From an uncultured Pseudomonadota bacterium (lineage in GTDB: Bacteria; Pseudomonadota; Gammaproteobacteria; Methylococcales; Methylomonadaceae), in contig CAINHO010000006.1 in assembly GCA_903848935.1 (NCBI GenBank), forward strand, positions 1-64,000: a DNA stretch of 64,000 nt, written 5' to 3'. Shown in pieces: positions 47,354-57,197 of the stretch (positions are counted from its first letter, which is position 1; each line of letters opens with the position of its first letter). The notes below the pieces were generated by a model, which had not been told where the DNA came from, did not search any database, and was given only the letters and a program-made list of their open reading frames with translations. The translations under genes and the position numbers were made by a program.

Positions 47354-47947
47354 ATGATTAACGAAAGTGTTGATAAGTCAAAAAGGCAGTTCCTCACTAC
47401 GGCATTGACCGTAGTGGGTGCAGTCGGTACAGGCTATTTAGCGGTTCCTTTTTTATCGCAAATGCAGCCGAGTGTAAAAGCAATGGCCGCAGGCGCACCG
47501 GTTGAAGTGGACATCAGTAAAATAGAAGTAGGTCAATTGATTCGCGTCGCGTGGCGCGGCAAACCAGTTTGGGTGTTGCAACGTTCACCCGAAATTTTAG
47601 CCACTTTGACGACATTAGATGGTCAATTAAGTGATCCACAATCGAACGAATCGAGCCAACCCGAATCCAGTAAAAATTCCGCGCGTTCAATGAAACCAGA
47701 AATTTTTGTCGCGGTGGGTTTGTGTACACATTTGGGTTGTTCGCCAACGTTTAGACCTGAAGTCGCGCCACATGATTTAGGCGCAGATTGGAAAGGTGGA
47801 TTTTTTTGTCCGTGTCACGGTTCATGGTTTGATTTAGCAGGGCGAGTTTATAAAGGCGTGCCTGCGCCAACCAATTTAGAAGTTCCGCCTTATCGTTATA
47901 TTACGGACACGCAAATTATTATTGGCGAAGAGGAGAAAGCGGCATGA
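47354..47947 (+). CDS. petA: Rieske iron-sulfur subunit of cytochrome bc1
   Basis: A 197-residue subunit with a Tat-like N-terminal anchor (SKRQFLTTALTVVGAVGTGYLAVPF) and the Rieske domain with CTHLGCSPTF and CPCHGSWFDLAGRV binding the 2Fe-2S cluster. GGAG lies before the ATG. It carries a short insertion (SDPQSNESSQPESSKNS) before the cluster domain. First of petABC. Confidence 0.96.
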   Translation: MINESVDKSKRQFLTTALTVVGAVGTGYLAVPFLSQMQPSVKAMAAGAPVEVDISKIEVGQLIRVAWRGKPVWVLQRSPEILATLTTLDGQLSDPQSNESSQPESSKNSARSMKPEIFVAVGLCTHLGCSPTFRPEVAPHDLGADWKGGFFCPCHGSWFDLAGRVYKGVPAPTNLEVPPYRYITDTQIIIGEEEKAA

Positions 47948-49335
47948 ATTTAAAACCGACTCGTTTAAGAATGTGTGGCAACTGGGTTTTAGACCGTTTC
48001 CCGCTGGCACAAGTTTGGAATGAACACATGGCGCATTATTACGCGCCAAAAAACTTTAACTTTTGGTATTTCTTCGGTTCACTTGCGTTATTGGTTTTAG
48101 TGAATCAATTTGTGACGGGCATTTTGCTCACGATGAATTATAAACCTGATGCAAAATTAGCGTTTGATTCGGTTGAATACATTATGCGCGACGTAAATTG
48201 GGGTTGGTTAGTGCGCTATATGCACTCAACAGGCGCATCCGCATTTTTCATCGTGATTTATATGCACATGTTCCGAGGTTTACTTTACGGTTCGTTTAAA
48301 CAGCCACGCGAATTGATTTGGATTTTCGGGATGTTGTTGTTTGTCGCGTTAATGGCAGAAGCGTTCATGGGTTATTTGTTGCCTTGGGGACAAATGTCCT
48401 ATTGGGGCGCACAAGTAATCATTTCGTTATTCAGCGCAATTCCTGTGATTGGCGACGATTTGTCGTTGTGGATTCGCGGCGATTACGTCATTTCTGATGC
48501 AACCTTGAACCGTTTTTTTGCGTTTCACGTTATTGCGGTGCCATTGGTTTTAGTTTTACTCGTATTTATGCACATCGTGGCGTTACACGAAGTGGGTTCG
48601 AATAATCCTGACGGCGTAGATATTAAAAAATCAAAAGATCCTTGGGGTCATCCCGTTGAAGGTATTCCGTTCCATCCTTATTACACCGTGAAAGACCTAG
48701 TCGGCGTGGCGGTATTTTTATTATTTTTTGCGACAGTGATTTTCTATATGCCCGAAATGGGCGGTTACTTTTTAGAACACGCTAATTTTATTCCTGCTGA
48801 TCCGATGAAAACACCTGAACACATTGCGCCCGTTTGGTATTTCACACCGTTCTATTCGATTTTGCGGGCGATTCCGGACAAATTCGCCGGTGTCATCGGT
48901 ATGGGTGGTTCAATTGTGGTGTTGTTTTTATTGCCGTGGTTGGATCGTGGCAAAGTGAAATCGATTCGTTATCGCGGTGGCATTTACAAAAAAGCGTTGA
49001 TGTTGTTTGTGATTAGTTTCATTGCCTTAGGTTATTTAGGCACACAACCGGTCACGCCTTTAGCGACGATGATGGCGCGAGTTTTCACCGCTTGTTATTT
49101 TGGCTTTTTCTTATTGATGCCCATTTACACGCGCTGGGAAAAACTTAAACCCGTACCGAATCATCTGACAATACAGCCAACTTTGGAAGAACGTATTCCA
49201 GAATTGAAAGCGTTGTTTGAAGAAGTGACTGAAATTAAAACAGAAGGTGAAGTCTCAAAACGCGGCTTTAATCCCACAGGTGCGAAAAATGTATTGATTC
49301 GCACGGCGAAAAATTTGAAAGAGAGCCTAGACTGA
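47944..49335 (+). CDS. petB: Cytochrome b of the bc1 complex
   Basis: A 463-residue membrane protein with eight or more membrane helices. Haem-ligand His pairs lie in RYMHSTGASAFFIVIYMHMFRG and FFAFHVIAVPLVLVLLVFMHIVALHE; the Qo-site motif is PVWY in IAPVWYFTPFYSILRAIPDK, the usual proteobacterial alternative to PEWY. A hydrophilic C-terminal tail of about 70 residues follows the last helix. Overlaps petA by four bases and petC by one. Confidence 0.97.
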   Translation: MNLKPTRLRMCGNWVLDRFPLAQVWNEHMAHYYAPKNFNFWYFFGSLALLVLVNQFVTGILLTMNYKPDAKLAFDSVEYIMRDVNWGWLVRYMHSTGASAFFIVIYMHMFRGLLYGSFKQPRELIWIFGMLLFVALMAEAFMGYLLPWGQMSYWGAQVIISLFSAIPVIGDDLSLWIRGDYVISDATLNRFFAFHVIAVPLVLVLLVFMHIVALHEVGSNNPDGVDIKKSKDPWGHPVEGIPFHPYYTVKDLVGVAVFLLFFATVIFYMPEMGGYFLEHANFIPADPMKTPEHIAPVWYFTPFYSILRAIPDKFAGVIGMGGSIVVLFLLPWLDRGKVKSIRYRGGIYKKALMLFVISFIALGYLGTQPVTPLATMMARVFTACYFGFFLLMPIYTRWEKLKPVPNHLTIQPTLEERIPELKALFEEVTEIKTEGEVSKRGFNPTGAKNVLIRTAKNLKESLD

Positions 49336-50054
49336 TGAAAAAATTACTTTCACTGTTTTTATTAGTGTTGTCGGTTAATGTATTTGCTTCGGGCGGCGTG
49401 GAATTGCAAGACGCAGACGTTGATTTAACCGATAAAGTTTCATTGCAACGTGGCGCGAAACATTTTGTGACCTATTGTTTGGGCTGTCATTCAGCAAAAC
49501 AAATTCGTTATTTGCGAATTGCCAACGATTTGGGCTTGGATGAAAAGCACGTTTTAACGGATATTGCGCCAGAAGGTGCGGGCATTTATGACCAATTACA
49601 TTCAGCGATGAACAAGCACGATGCTGAAAAATGGTTCGGTACACAACCGCCCGATTTGTCTTTGATTGCCCGTTCACGCGGTGCGGATTGGCTTTATAGC
49701 TATTTGAAAGGTTTTTATGTTGATAAAACTCGTCCGTTTGGTGTGAATAACGCTATTTTTGAAGATGTCGGTATGCCAAATCCATTGTGGCAATTACAAG
49801 GTGAACAAAAACCGGTTTTTACAAACGATGGTGAACGACGGGTGCTTGAAAAGTTAGCAAGCGTCGGCAATGGCACACAATCATCTGAAGAATTCGACAG
49901 AACCGTCAATGATTTGGTGAATTTCTTGGTGTATGTCGGTGAGCCAGTACAACTTGAACGTCAACAAATGGGTAAATATGTGTTGTTTTACTTGCTGATT
50001 TTCTTAGTTATCGCGTATTTGTTGAAAAAAGAATACTGGAAAGACGTGCATTAA
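49335..50054 (+). CDS. petC: Cytochrome c1
   Basis: A 239-residue subunit with a signal peptide ending VFASG, the covalent haem site CLGCHSAKQIRY, a Met ligand in DVGMPNPLW, and a C-terminal membrane anchor (YVLFYLLIFLVIAYLLKKEYWKD). It passes electrons from the Rieske centre to soluble cytochrome c. The stop is followed by a hairpin at 50066-50095. Confidence 0.96.
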   Translation: MKKLLSLFLLVLSVNVFASGGVELQDADVDLTDKVSLQRGAKHFVTYCLGCHSAKQIRYLRIANDLGLDEKHVLTDIAPEGAGIYDQLHSAMNKHDAEKWFGTQPPDLSLIARSRGADWLYSYLKGFYVDKTRPFGVNNAIFEDVGMPNPLWQLQGEQKPVFTNDGERRVLEKLASVGNGTQSSEEFDRTVNDLVNFLVYVGEPVQLERQQMGKYVLFYLLIFLVIAYLLKKEYWKDVH

Positions 50055-50065
50055 GTCTGCATTTT

Positions 50066-50095
50066 ACGGCGAGAAACGTTCCGGTTTTTCGCCGT
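50066..50095 (+). terminator. Hairpin after petABC
   Basis: ACGGCGA / TCGCCGT stem with a further inner AAAC/GTTT pairing. There is no T-run, so it may only attenuate transcription into sspA. Confidence 0.5.
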
Positions 50096-50117
50096 CCCGA
50101 AAATGTGGCAATCGTGT

Positions 50118-50123
50118 ATAATG
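50118..50123 (+). promoter_or_regulatory. Possible -10 element for sspAB
   Basis: A perfect TATAAT 47 bases before the sspA start. No good -35 is seen at the right distance. Confidence 0.4.
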
Positions 50124-50169
50124 CAGCTTGTTTTTATGGTTTTTTCCCTTCTTTAAGAGGTTGTTATTT

Positions 50170-50808
50170 GTGACCAATATAGCTACTCGTAAATCTGTTA
50201 TGACTCTCTATTCTTCCCCACTTTGTGTCATGAGCCATTGCGCTCGATTTGTGTTACAAGAAAAAGGTATTGCTGCCGAAATTGAATATTACGACCCCGA
50301 AAATCCACCGAAAGATTTATTAGAAGATAATCCTAGCGGTGTGTCGCCGACGTTAATTGAACGTGATTTAGTGCTTTACGATTCGCGTATCATCATGGAG
50401 TATTTGGACGAACGCTTCCCGCATCCACCGTTGCATCAAATGGATCCTGTTTCGCGTGCCAGCGCACGGATGTTGATTAAACGCATCGATCAAGAATGGT
50501 ATGTATTACTGGATGACGTGTTGCACACAGGTGAGAAAAAATCGGCGAAAGCGAAAAAGCAGTTGCGTGAAAGTTTGTTAAACGCGGCTTCTATTTTTGC
50601 TGCACGTCCGTATTTTATGAGTGATGAATTTTCGTTGATTGATTGTGTGGTTGCGCCATTATTGTGGCGGATGCCGAGTGTCGGTATTGATTTGAAAGAG
50701 GCACAGGATGACGTAATTAACAATTACGCACAACGCATGTTTAATCGTCCGGCATTTAGACGCAGCCTCAGTGAAGCTGAAAAAGACTTAGCGGATTTGC
50801 CAAAATGA
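50170..50808 (+). CDS. sspA: Stringent starvation protein A
   Basis: A 212-residue glutathione-transferase-fold protein that binds RNA polymerase and alters transcription in stationary phase. ATRKSVMTLYSSPLCVMSHCARFVL at the start, SGVSPTLIERDLVLYDSRIIMEYLDERFPHPPL in the middle, and a C-terminal helical domain. GTG 50170 (AAGAGG upstream) is chosen because it gives the usual short leader before SVMTL; ATG 50200 is the alternative. Confidence 0.93.
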   Translation: MTNIATRKSVMTLYSSPLCVMSHCARFVLQEKGIAAEIEYYDPENPPKDLLEDNPSGVSPTLIERDLVLYDSRIIMEYLDERFPHPPLHQMDPVSRASARMLIKRIDQEWYVLLDDVLHTGEKKSAKAKKQLRESLLNAASIFAARPYFMSDEFSLIDCVVAPLLWRMPSVGIDLKEAQDDVINNYAQRMFNRPAFRRSLSEAEKDLADLPK

Positions 50809-51188
50809 CCTCGTTAAAACCGTATTTGATTCGCGCGATTTACGAGTGGATTTTAGATAACGATTTCACGCCTTTTTTGTTGGTTGATGCCAATCATCCA
50901 GACGCGATGTTGCCGCAACAATTCGCACAAGATGGGCGGATTATTTTGAATATCCGTCCGTCCGCGATTGATGCCTTGTCGTTAGGCGATGACTCGATCG
51001 AGTTTAATACCCGTTTTAGCGGTAAATCGACTTACATTTACGCGCCTGTCGCAGCGGTGTTGGCAATTTATGCGAAAGAAAATGGCAAAGGCATGGTATT
51101 TGAAGCGGAAGAATCTCAAAATGATGAACCGCCCAAACCCCCTGAACCACCTAAAAAAACTAAACCGACATTGCGCGTTTTGAAATAA
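50805..51188 (+). CDS. sspB: ClpXP specificity-enhancing factor SspB
   Basis: A 127-residue adaptor that delivers ssrA-tagged proteins to ClpXP. The substrate-binding domain is seen in SLKPYLIRAIYEWILDNDFTPFLLV and IILNIRPSAIDALSLGDDSIEFNTRFSG; the C-terminal tail is a proline-rich linker ending in the ClpX-binding KPTLRVLK motif. Overlaps sspA by four bases. Confidence 0.95.
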   Translation: MTSLKPYLIRAIYEWILDNDFTPFLLVDANHPDAMLPQQFAQDGRIILNIRPSAIDALSLGDDSIEFNTRFSGKSTYIYAPVAAVLAIYAKENGKGMVFEAEESQNDEPPKPPEPPKKTKPTLRVLK

Positions 51189-51209
51189 CGTACCATTTTC
51201 AAGCTAGAA

Positions 51210-51248
51210 AAAAAGGGGTGATTGCTGAGAAAGCAATCACCCCTTTTT
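51210..51248. terminator. Bidirectional intrinsic terminator
   Basis: A perfect 17-bp inverted repeat (51210-51226 / 51232-51248) with A- and T-runs, between sspB and a convergent lipoprotein gene. Confidence 0.95.
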
Positions 51249-51253
51249 GTGGT

Positions 51254-51475
51254 CTACCAATTACGGCGACGCTGTTGAAAATACGGACGATATTCGCCCC
51301 GCTCTGAATAACGATAACGCGGTGGCGAAGGTTCCGGTACATAGTAATGATGTTCATGATACGTCTGCGGGTAAATCGGCGTAACTGTAGAATAGCGCGA
51401 ATAACCATACGGGCTGGGAGAGACGCAGCCACCTAAGCACAATGCACTTGAAATAATGAGTAGTAATCGTTTCAT
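51254..51475 (-). CDS. Small Tyr/Pro-rich lipoprotein
   Basis: From ATG 51475 (AGGTGG upstream) a 73-residue protein with a lipoprotein signal ending LCLGGC, then a short region rich in Tyr, Pro, His and Arg (YPQTYHEHHYYVPEPSPPRYRY). No domain is recognised. A GTG three codons upstream overlaps the ribosome-binding site and is less likely. Followed by a strong terminator. Confidence 0.75.
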   Translation of the reverse strand: MKRLLLIISSALCLGGCVSPSPYGYSRYSTVTPIYPQTYHEHHYYVPEPSPPRYRYSERGEYRPYFQQRRRNW

Positions 51476-51497
51476 TTTCGCCACCTGTTAACGTCGA

Positions 51498-51920
51498 TTA
51501 TTTGTCGGTTTTCGTTGTATCTTCGCTGTTTGTATTTGCCACAAAGAGCGTCAAACATTCCAATTCACTTTCAGTGTAATTACTGCGAGCTTCCATCAAT
51601 TTTTGTGCTGAACCAAATCCCTCACGCAATTCTTCTAACGTTTTTTTCGGATCGGCGGATTGCGCCAATGTCAGCATTTTAGTGTAGTTGCGATATGCCG
51701 TTAGTCGTGCGGGGTCTAAGGCGAAAACTCCATCCATATTTTTCGATGAGGCAGCCACAATACAATCTGCCATTTTGTCTTGCGGAATGTTGTAATCTTT
51801 TGCACCTGCTGTTTTTTTGTCGAGTTCCAACTCGGCTAAAACAGCAGCGGTATAATTGTTTTTGTCGCTACAGCCGGTAAGTAATAAGGCAACAACTGAA
51901 AGTAATAAAATTTTTTTCAT
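51498..51920 (-). CDS. Hypothetical lipoprotein
   Basis: A 140-residue protein with a lipobox in LLLTGCSDK. The mature part is mostly helical, with two cysteines (MADCIVAAS and ELECLTLF) that could form a disulfide. Function unknown. It lies 22 bases before the small Tyr/Pro-rich lipoprotein gene and may share a transcript. Confidence 0.78.
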   Translation of the reverse strand: MKKILLLSVVALLLTGCSDKNNYTAAVLAELELDKKTAGAKDYNIPQDKMADCIVAASSKNMDGVFALDPARLTAYRNYTKMLTLAQSADPKKTLEELREGFGSAQKLMEARSNYTESELECLTLFVANTNSEDTTKTDK

Positions 51921-51955
51921 GAGTTAAGGCAAAGTTTCTTGAGTAGGTTGAAAAA

Positions 51956-52372
51956 TTAAGTGAGTGATAGTGTAACGCGGACTTCAGTCGCACGTTGATT
52001 CGCAATGTGAAAAGCGCGTAATTCTAAAATCCCTTTTGTGTTTAACGAAATAATAAAATGCAACGCTTCGGGATAAGTTGCCGCCTCTAAATCTAACGTT
52101 GATGGACACGCCGGGGCGGTCGGGTGCGAATGATAAATGGCAAATAACTCTTCGCCGTTTTCACGCATTTGTTTCATGGCGGCAATTTGTTGTTTGGGAT
52201 CGAGCGTAAAACGATTTTGCGGTTGTTCCGCTATATTTTCAATCGGATAACATTGCACCGGCACATTGTTTTTACGGCTCACTAAGCCACAAATTTCGGC
52301 ATCAGGTGAAATTTGCGCCAGATGTAATAATTGACTGGTTAATTTGCGTGATAGTTGAATTTCAGTAATCAT
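51956..52372 (-). CDS. JAMM/MPN-domain metallopeptidase (M67 family)
   Basis: A 138-residue protein with the complete JAMM zinc motif: Glu in AEICGLVSRK and HSHPTAPACPSTLD (H-x-H-x10-D with Ser). Bacterial stand-alone members cleave C-terminal tails of ubiquitin-like sulfur carriers or other small proteins in cysteine, cofactor or thiamine synthesis. No sulfur-carrier gene is adjacent, so its substrate is open. Confidence 0.88.
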   Translation of the reverse strand: MITEIQLSRKLTSQLLHLAQISPDAEICGLVSRKNNVPVQCYPIENIAEQPQNRFTLDPKQQIAAMKQMRENGEELFAIYHSHPTAPACPSTLDLEAATYPEALHFIISLNTKGILELRAFHIANQRATEVRVTLSLT

Positions 52373-52454
52373 TAAATGCTCTCATGTATAAAAAATAATC
52401 GGTAACTCGGTGGGCAACTGATAAAGTGCCTAATCTACAAAAATGAGGTGAACA

Positions 52455-55400
52455 GTGAAAGGCGATAATCCATCTAACAGACAACAACGATACCAGATTG
52501 AAACGGCAAAGCAACTCAGTGTTACTACACTCTACATACTGCTAGGTCTGATTGATCACCATTATTTCTCTGGTGCTATCTGGCTAGGGAGTGGATTGGC
52601 ATTAGCCACCGTACTGGTTGGTGGCTGGCGTTATCTGTGGAGCATATTTTTTGCTTCGCTAATAATGCTGCCGCTTCTGTTTAATCTGTCATTTAACGAA
52701 TCGATTTTATTTAACGGTGGTATCACGTTGGCACATATCGTGGAAGTTGCTTTGGGTGCTTGGCTACTCAATCACAACCGCCGGTTTATGTCCTTACAAA
52801 CATTACACGATTACTTGCGATTGATTTTCTGGGGCGGTGCAATTGCTTGTTTCGTTGGTGCTAACATTTCAGTGATTACGTTACTGTTCACCGGTTTTAT
52901 TACGCCCATCAATTACATTGAAACCGTCATAATTTGGTGGATTAGCGACACGCTGGGGGTGATTTTAGTTGTGCCACTGATATTGACGTGGTGGCACATG
53001 AAATCAGTCCGAACTTCACGCATGAAATGGATTGAAACGATTTTGTTGATTGGTGGCACGTTCGTTGTCGGACAAATTATTTTTTTTGGATGGATCAGTG
53101 AAATGATTAACACCTCTTCCAGAGGTTTTTTAATATTTTTGCCGATTACTTGGATTGCTATTCGACTGGATATGCGAGCCGTCACATTTACACTGAATAT
53201 GGTGGCGGTGCAGGCATTATCAGGCGCATATTTGAACGTTGGTTATTTTTCCAATAAAGACGCTCATTTAAATCTACAACATTATTGGCTTTACATCGTG
53301 ACGCTATCTATCGTTGGGATGGCGTTAACGATTTACGTTAACGAATTTAAACAGAAAGAGTATTACCAGCGAGCATTGTTAGATAACTTTCCATTTTGGG
53401 TTTGGCTCAAGGATACAGAAAGCCGATTTCTGGCCGTGAATCGAACGTTTGCTACAAGTTGTAACGAAGATAATTGCGACAATATGTTGGGTAAGAGCGA
53501 TTTTGATTACGCACCGAAAGCAATGGCAGAAGGTTATCGAAGCGATGATTTTGCTGTTTTAGCGTCCAATCAAAAAAAAATGGTAGTGGAACAAGTCGTT
53601 GATTATTTAGGCGTAATTACTTGGGTCGAAACATTCAAAGCACCGGTATTAGATGACAGTGGTAGAACGTTGGGAACGGTTGGTTTTGCACGGGATGTAT
53701 CGGCTCGCAGAAAAATAGAAGAATCGTTAAAAACCAGCGAAGAATGGTTTCGGACACTATTCACGCAATCTCCTGTCGGCATTGGTTTGGTTGATTCTTT
53801 AACAGGACAGCTTTATCAAGTGAATCAAAAATACGCGGATATTGTGGGTTTCACTATTAGTGAACTGGAACAAATTAACTGGATGCAATTGAGTCATCCC
53901 GATGATCTTCAAGCCGATTTGGATAACATGGCGTTAATGAATGCAGGTGATACCAATGGCTTTACGATGGAAAAACGGTTGATTCATGCTGACAAGTCAA
54001 TTATTTGGATTAACCTAATTGTTGCCAAAACAAGTATTCAACAACTGGGTCAACCCTGTCACCACGCTGTTATTGAAGACATCACCGAGCGAAAACAAAT
54101 TGAACAATCACTTTTAGAGAGTGAATTTCGTTGGAAATTCGCCATTGAGGGCGCAGGTGATGGTGTATGGGATTGGAATGTACAAACTGATGAGGCTCTG
54201 TATTCCAAAAAATGGAAGGAAATGTTGGGTTATGCCGAAAATGATATTTTGCCCACAAATGCGGAATGGGTAACGCGCATTCATCCTGATGATAGCAAGT
54301 ATGTATCGGAAAAAATGCAGGCATATTTGCAAGGCGAAACAGAAAATTATGTCGTTGAATACCGTTTGCGTTGCAAGGATGAACATTATAAATGGATTTT
54401 TGGGCGCGGCATGATTGTTGAACGTGATGATAATGGCGACCCCCTACGTTTAATTGGCACGCATACCGACATCAGCGAGCGTAAAGCCGCCGAATACAAT
54501 TTGGCGAAATCAAAATCAGACTTTATCGCTAACATGTCGCACGAAATTCGCACGCCAATGAATGCGATTATTGGATTGTCACGGTTGGCATTAAAGAAAG
54601 ATATTTCTGTAGAAGTCAGGGATTATTTGGATAAGATTTTCAATTCTTCCAGTAATTTACTGAATATCCTTAATAATATTCTCGATTTTTCGAAATTAGA
54701 AGCAGCGGGCTTTGAGTATAATCACGCTGTTTTCGATTTGGATGTCATCATGGCTAATCTCGATAATTTATTCGTCAATCTTACCGAAGAAACGCGCGTC
54801 GATTTTAAAATGATTGTCGCACCTGATGTGCCACGCGGATTAGTGGGTGATTCAATCAAGCTGCAACAAGTGTTAACAAATTTACTGAGCAACGCTAAAA
54901 AGTTTACCGAGCAAGGTGAAATCGTCACGACGGTCGAAGTTCAAAATCGTGTTAATGACAGCATTGAATTATGTTTTACCGTGTGGGATACCGGCATCGG
55001 TATGACCACCGAACAAATCGACAAATTATTTAAACCGTTTTCACAAGCTGATACGTCAATTACGCGGAAATATGGTGGCACAGGTTTGGGATTGTCGATT
55101 TGTAAGCAATTAGTTGAATTGATGGGAGGCGAAATTCATGTCACGAGCTTTTACGGCGAAGGCAGTGCTTTTAAATTTAATTTACCGTTTACCGTCGCGC
55201 CGATTCTGGTTAATTCAATCACGACTCTCCCAGTTTCCAATTACGATGCTCAACGCATTTTGTTGGTCGAAGACAATGAAATCAATCAGCTCGTCGCTAT
55301 GGAATTATTAACATCGAGAGGATTAAACGTTCAAATTGCGAATAATGGCAAAGAAGGCGTGGCATTGGCGTTAGCCGAACCGTTTGATTTAATTTTGATG

Positions 55401-56255
55401 GATATTCAAATGCCGGATATGGATGGATTAACGGCAACACGGTTAATTCGGGCGGAACCGGAATTGAAAAATATACCGATTATCGCTATGACTGCTCACG
55501 CGATGCCCGGCGATAAAGAAAAAAGTTTAGCGGCCGGCATGAATGCTCATTTAACGAAACCCATTGATGAGGGGGAATTAGTCGCGACGTTGAACCACTG
55601 GCTAAATGATGACATTCAACGGGTTCAATCGCGCCAATTACAGACAGATGTCGTGGCTTTATTGCCGAAACACCTTCCGCCGTTTGATTTAGTACGAGCC
55701 TTGGAATTCACTAATCACAATGCAACGTTATTACATCGTTTGCTCATTAGTTTTCAACAGCAATATGCGGATGTCGCCACACAATTGCAGCAGTTAATCG
55801 ATGCTGGAAATTTTTTAGAAGCGAAACATTTAGCGCATTCGATTAAAGGCACGGCTGGCACATTAGTAGCGACGGAATTAAAAAATGCAGCGGCTGCATT
55901 TGAAATTGCGCTGGATTTGTCACAACTCGAGAACCTTCACCCGTTGCTAGATAATTTGATGACGGCACTCGGTGTCGCGTTGGCTGCAGTGGCATCGTTA
56001 CCGCCATTTTTTGAAAAATCGGTCGAATCCATTTTGAAAGCCGATGAAGTGAATGAGCGACTGGCGCAATTAAAGCACGCATTATCAAATAATCATTTTA
56101 AAGCGATTGATATGTTTGCGGAGTTAAAGCCGTATTTGTTAGAACATCATTTACAGTTTGCCGTGGCAGAGCTAGACAAGTGGCTTGAACAGTTAGATTT
56201 TCAACACGCCTTGCTTGTTTTAGAGGATATTTATTTATTATTTGAGGACGATTAA
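52455..56255 (+). CDS. Hybrid histidine kinase MASE1-PAS-PAS-PAS-HisKA-HATPase-REC-HPt
   Basis: A 1266-residue sensor starting at GTG 52455 with GAGGTG upstream. The MASE1 membrane domain covers about 15-300 (eight or more helices). Three PAS domains follow at about 305-420, 430-550 and 560-680. The phospho-acceptor is His696 in SHEIRTPMNAII; the ATPase has DTGIGMT and GTGLGLSI; the receiver carries Asp983 in LILMDIQMPDMDG; the HPt domain has His1128 in LAHSIKGTAGT. All four phosphorelay steps are thus in one protein and a separate output regulator is expected; none is adjacent. Its stop directly abuts the next start. Confidence 0.93.
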   Translation: MKGDNPSNRQQRYQIETAKQLSVTTLYILLGLIDHHYFSGAIWLGSGLALATVLVGGWRYLWSIFFASLIMLPLLFNLSFNESILFNGGITLAHIVEVALGAWLLNHNRRFMSLQTLHDYLRLIFWGGAIACFVGANISVITLLFTGFITPINYIETVIIWWISDTLGVILVVPLILTWWHMKSVRTSRMKWIETILLIGGTFVVGQIIFFGWISEMINTSSRGFLIFLPITWIAIRLDMRAVTFTLNMVAVQALSGAYLNVGYFSNKDAHLNLQHYWLYIVTLSIVGMALTIYVNEFKQKEYYQRALLDNFPFWVWLKDTESRFLAVNRTFATSCNEDNCDNMLGKSDFDYAPKAMAEGYRSDDFAVLASNQKKMVVEQVVDYLGVITWVETFKAPVLDDSGRTLGTVGFARDVSARRKIEESLKTSEEWFRTLFTQSPVGIGLVDSLTGQLYQVNQKYADIVGFTISELEQINWMQLSHPDDLQADLDNMALMNAGDTNGFTMEKRLIHADKSIIWINLIVAKTSIQQLGQPCHHAVIEDITERKQIEQSLLESEFRWKFAIEGAGDGVWDWNVQTDEALYSKKWKEMLGYAENDILPTNAEWVTRIHPDDSKYVSEKMQAYLQGETENYVVEYRLRCKDEHYKWIFGRGMIVERDDNGDPLRLIGTHTDISERKAAEYNLAKSKSDFIANMSHEIRTPMNAIIGLSRLALKKDISVEVRDYLDKIFNSSSNLLNILNNILDFSKLEAAGFEYNHAVFDLDVIMANLDNLFVNLTEETRVDFKMIVAPDVPRGLVGDSIKLQQVLTNLLSNAKKFTEQGEIVTTVEVQNRVNDSIELCFTVWDTGIGMTTEQIDKLFKPFSQADTSITRKYGGTGLGLSICKQLVELMGGEIHVTSFYGEGSAFKFNLPFTVAPILVNSITTLPVSNYDAQRILLVEDNEINQLVAMELLTSRGLNVQIANNGKEGVALALAEPFDLILMDIQMPDMDGLTATRLIRAEPELKNIPIIAMTAHAMPGDKEKSLAAGMNAHLTKPIDEGELVATLNHWLNDDIQRVQSRQLQTDVVALLPKHLPPFDLVRALEFTNHNATLLHRLLISFQQQYADVATQLQQLIDAGNFLEAKHLAHSIKGTAGTLVATELKNAAAAFEIALDLSQLENLHPLLDNLMTALGVALAAVASLPPFFEKSVESILKADEVNERLAQLKHALSNNHFKAIDMFAELKPYLLEHHLQFAVAELDKWLEQLDFQHALLVLEDIYLLFEDD

Positions 56256-57197
56256 ATGAAATACACCCTTCCACTACTTGCCGCCGCTGGTTTTTTGTTT
56301 GCGTCTTATACCGTTGTGAGCAGTAATCAATCCGTCCCGATTGCTCCTGCGTTAGTTGAACCTGCATCGGCTCCGTTCACGAATTTTATTGCGGGTGCAG
56401 GAATCATTGAAGCCAAAAATGAAAGTATCGCCATCGGTTCACCGCTAGCACGATTAGTCAGCAAAGTGACGGTCAAAGTAGGCGATAAAATAAGCATGGG
56501 TACGCCGTTATTTTATTTGGACGACCGCGAAAATCGTGCGGAACTTGCCATGCGACACGCAGATTTTGCTAAAGCACAAGCTGATGTTTTGGTCGCCAAA
56601 GCCACGTTAGCGGATACACAATCGTTGTTTGATTTAGCCAACGCCGTCAGTGATTCTCGTGCGATTAGCGGTGAAGAAGTTTTAAAACGTCGTAACGCTT
56701 TAGCAATTGCCAAAGCGAAATTAGAAAGTGCGCTCGCTTTCGTTCAACAAGCGCAAGCCGCTATTGTGCAAACCGAAACAACGTTAGAACGGCTGTGTGT
56801 TCGTGCGCCTATCGACAGTGAAGTGTTGCAAGTCAATGTTCGTGCGGGTGAATTTGCCAGCGCAGGCGCATTATTAAAACCACTTTTAATCATCGGCGAT
56901 TTAGAAACATTCCATATTCGCGTTGATATTGATGAAAACGATGCGTGGCGATTCGATAAAAATGCCAAAGCCGTCGCGTATTTGCGAGGGAATCGGAATT
57001 TCAAAGTGAATTTACAGCTTGCTTACGTTGAACCACTCGTAGTGCCGAAAAAGTCTCTTACCGGCGACAGCACAGAGAGCGTTGATACGCGCGTATTGCA
57101 AGTGTTGTATCAATTTAATCCCAAAGATTTATCGTCTTATATTGGGCAGCAAATGGACATTTTTATTGAAGCCCGTGGCGAGAGTGCTGGCTCATGA
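56256..57197 (+). CDS. HlyD-type periplasmic adaptor protein
   Basis: A 313-residue membrane-fusion protein with an N-terminal signal anchor, lipoyl half-motifs (GIIEAKNESIAIGSPLARLVSKVTVKVGDKI), a coiled-coil hairpin (about 90-180) and a beta-barrel domain ending VDTRVLQVLYQF. The VVPKKSL...VDTRVLQV pattern is common in adaptors that work with ABC exporters. It starts at the base after the kinase stop and overlaps the outer-membrane factor by four bases. The inner-membrane pump is missing from the operon. Confidence 0.88.
   Translation: MKYTLPLLAAAGFLFASYTVVSSNQSVPIAPALVEPASAPFTNFIAGAGIIEAKNESIAIGSPLARLVSKVTVKVGDKISMGTPLFYLDDRENRAELAMRHADFAKAQADVLVAKATLADTQSLFDLANAVSDSRAISGEEVLKRRNALAIAKAKLESALAFVQQAQAAIVQTETTLERLCVRAPIDSEVLQVNVRAGEFASAGALLKPLLIIGDLETFHIRVDIDENDAWRFDKNAKAVAYLRGNRNFKVNLQLAYVEPLVVPKKSLTGDSTESVDTRVLQVLYQFNPKDLSSYIGQQMDIFIEARGESAGS

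Noticed and set aside
47209-47397. A 62-codon minus-strand frame with hydrophobic residues upstream of petA
   Set aside because: It overlaps the petA start and its promoter region, and has no ribosome-binding site of note; hydrophobicity is explained by AT-rich sequence.
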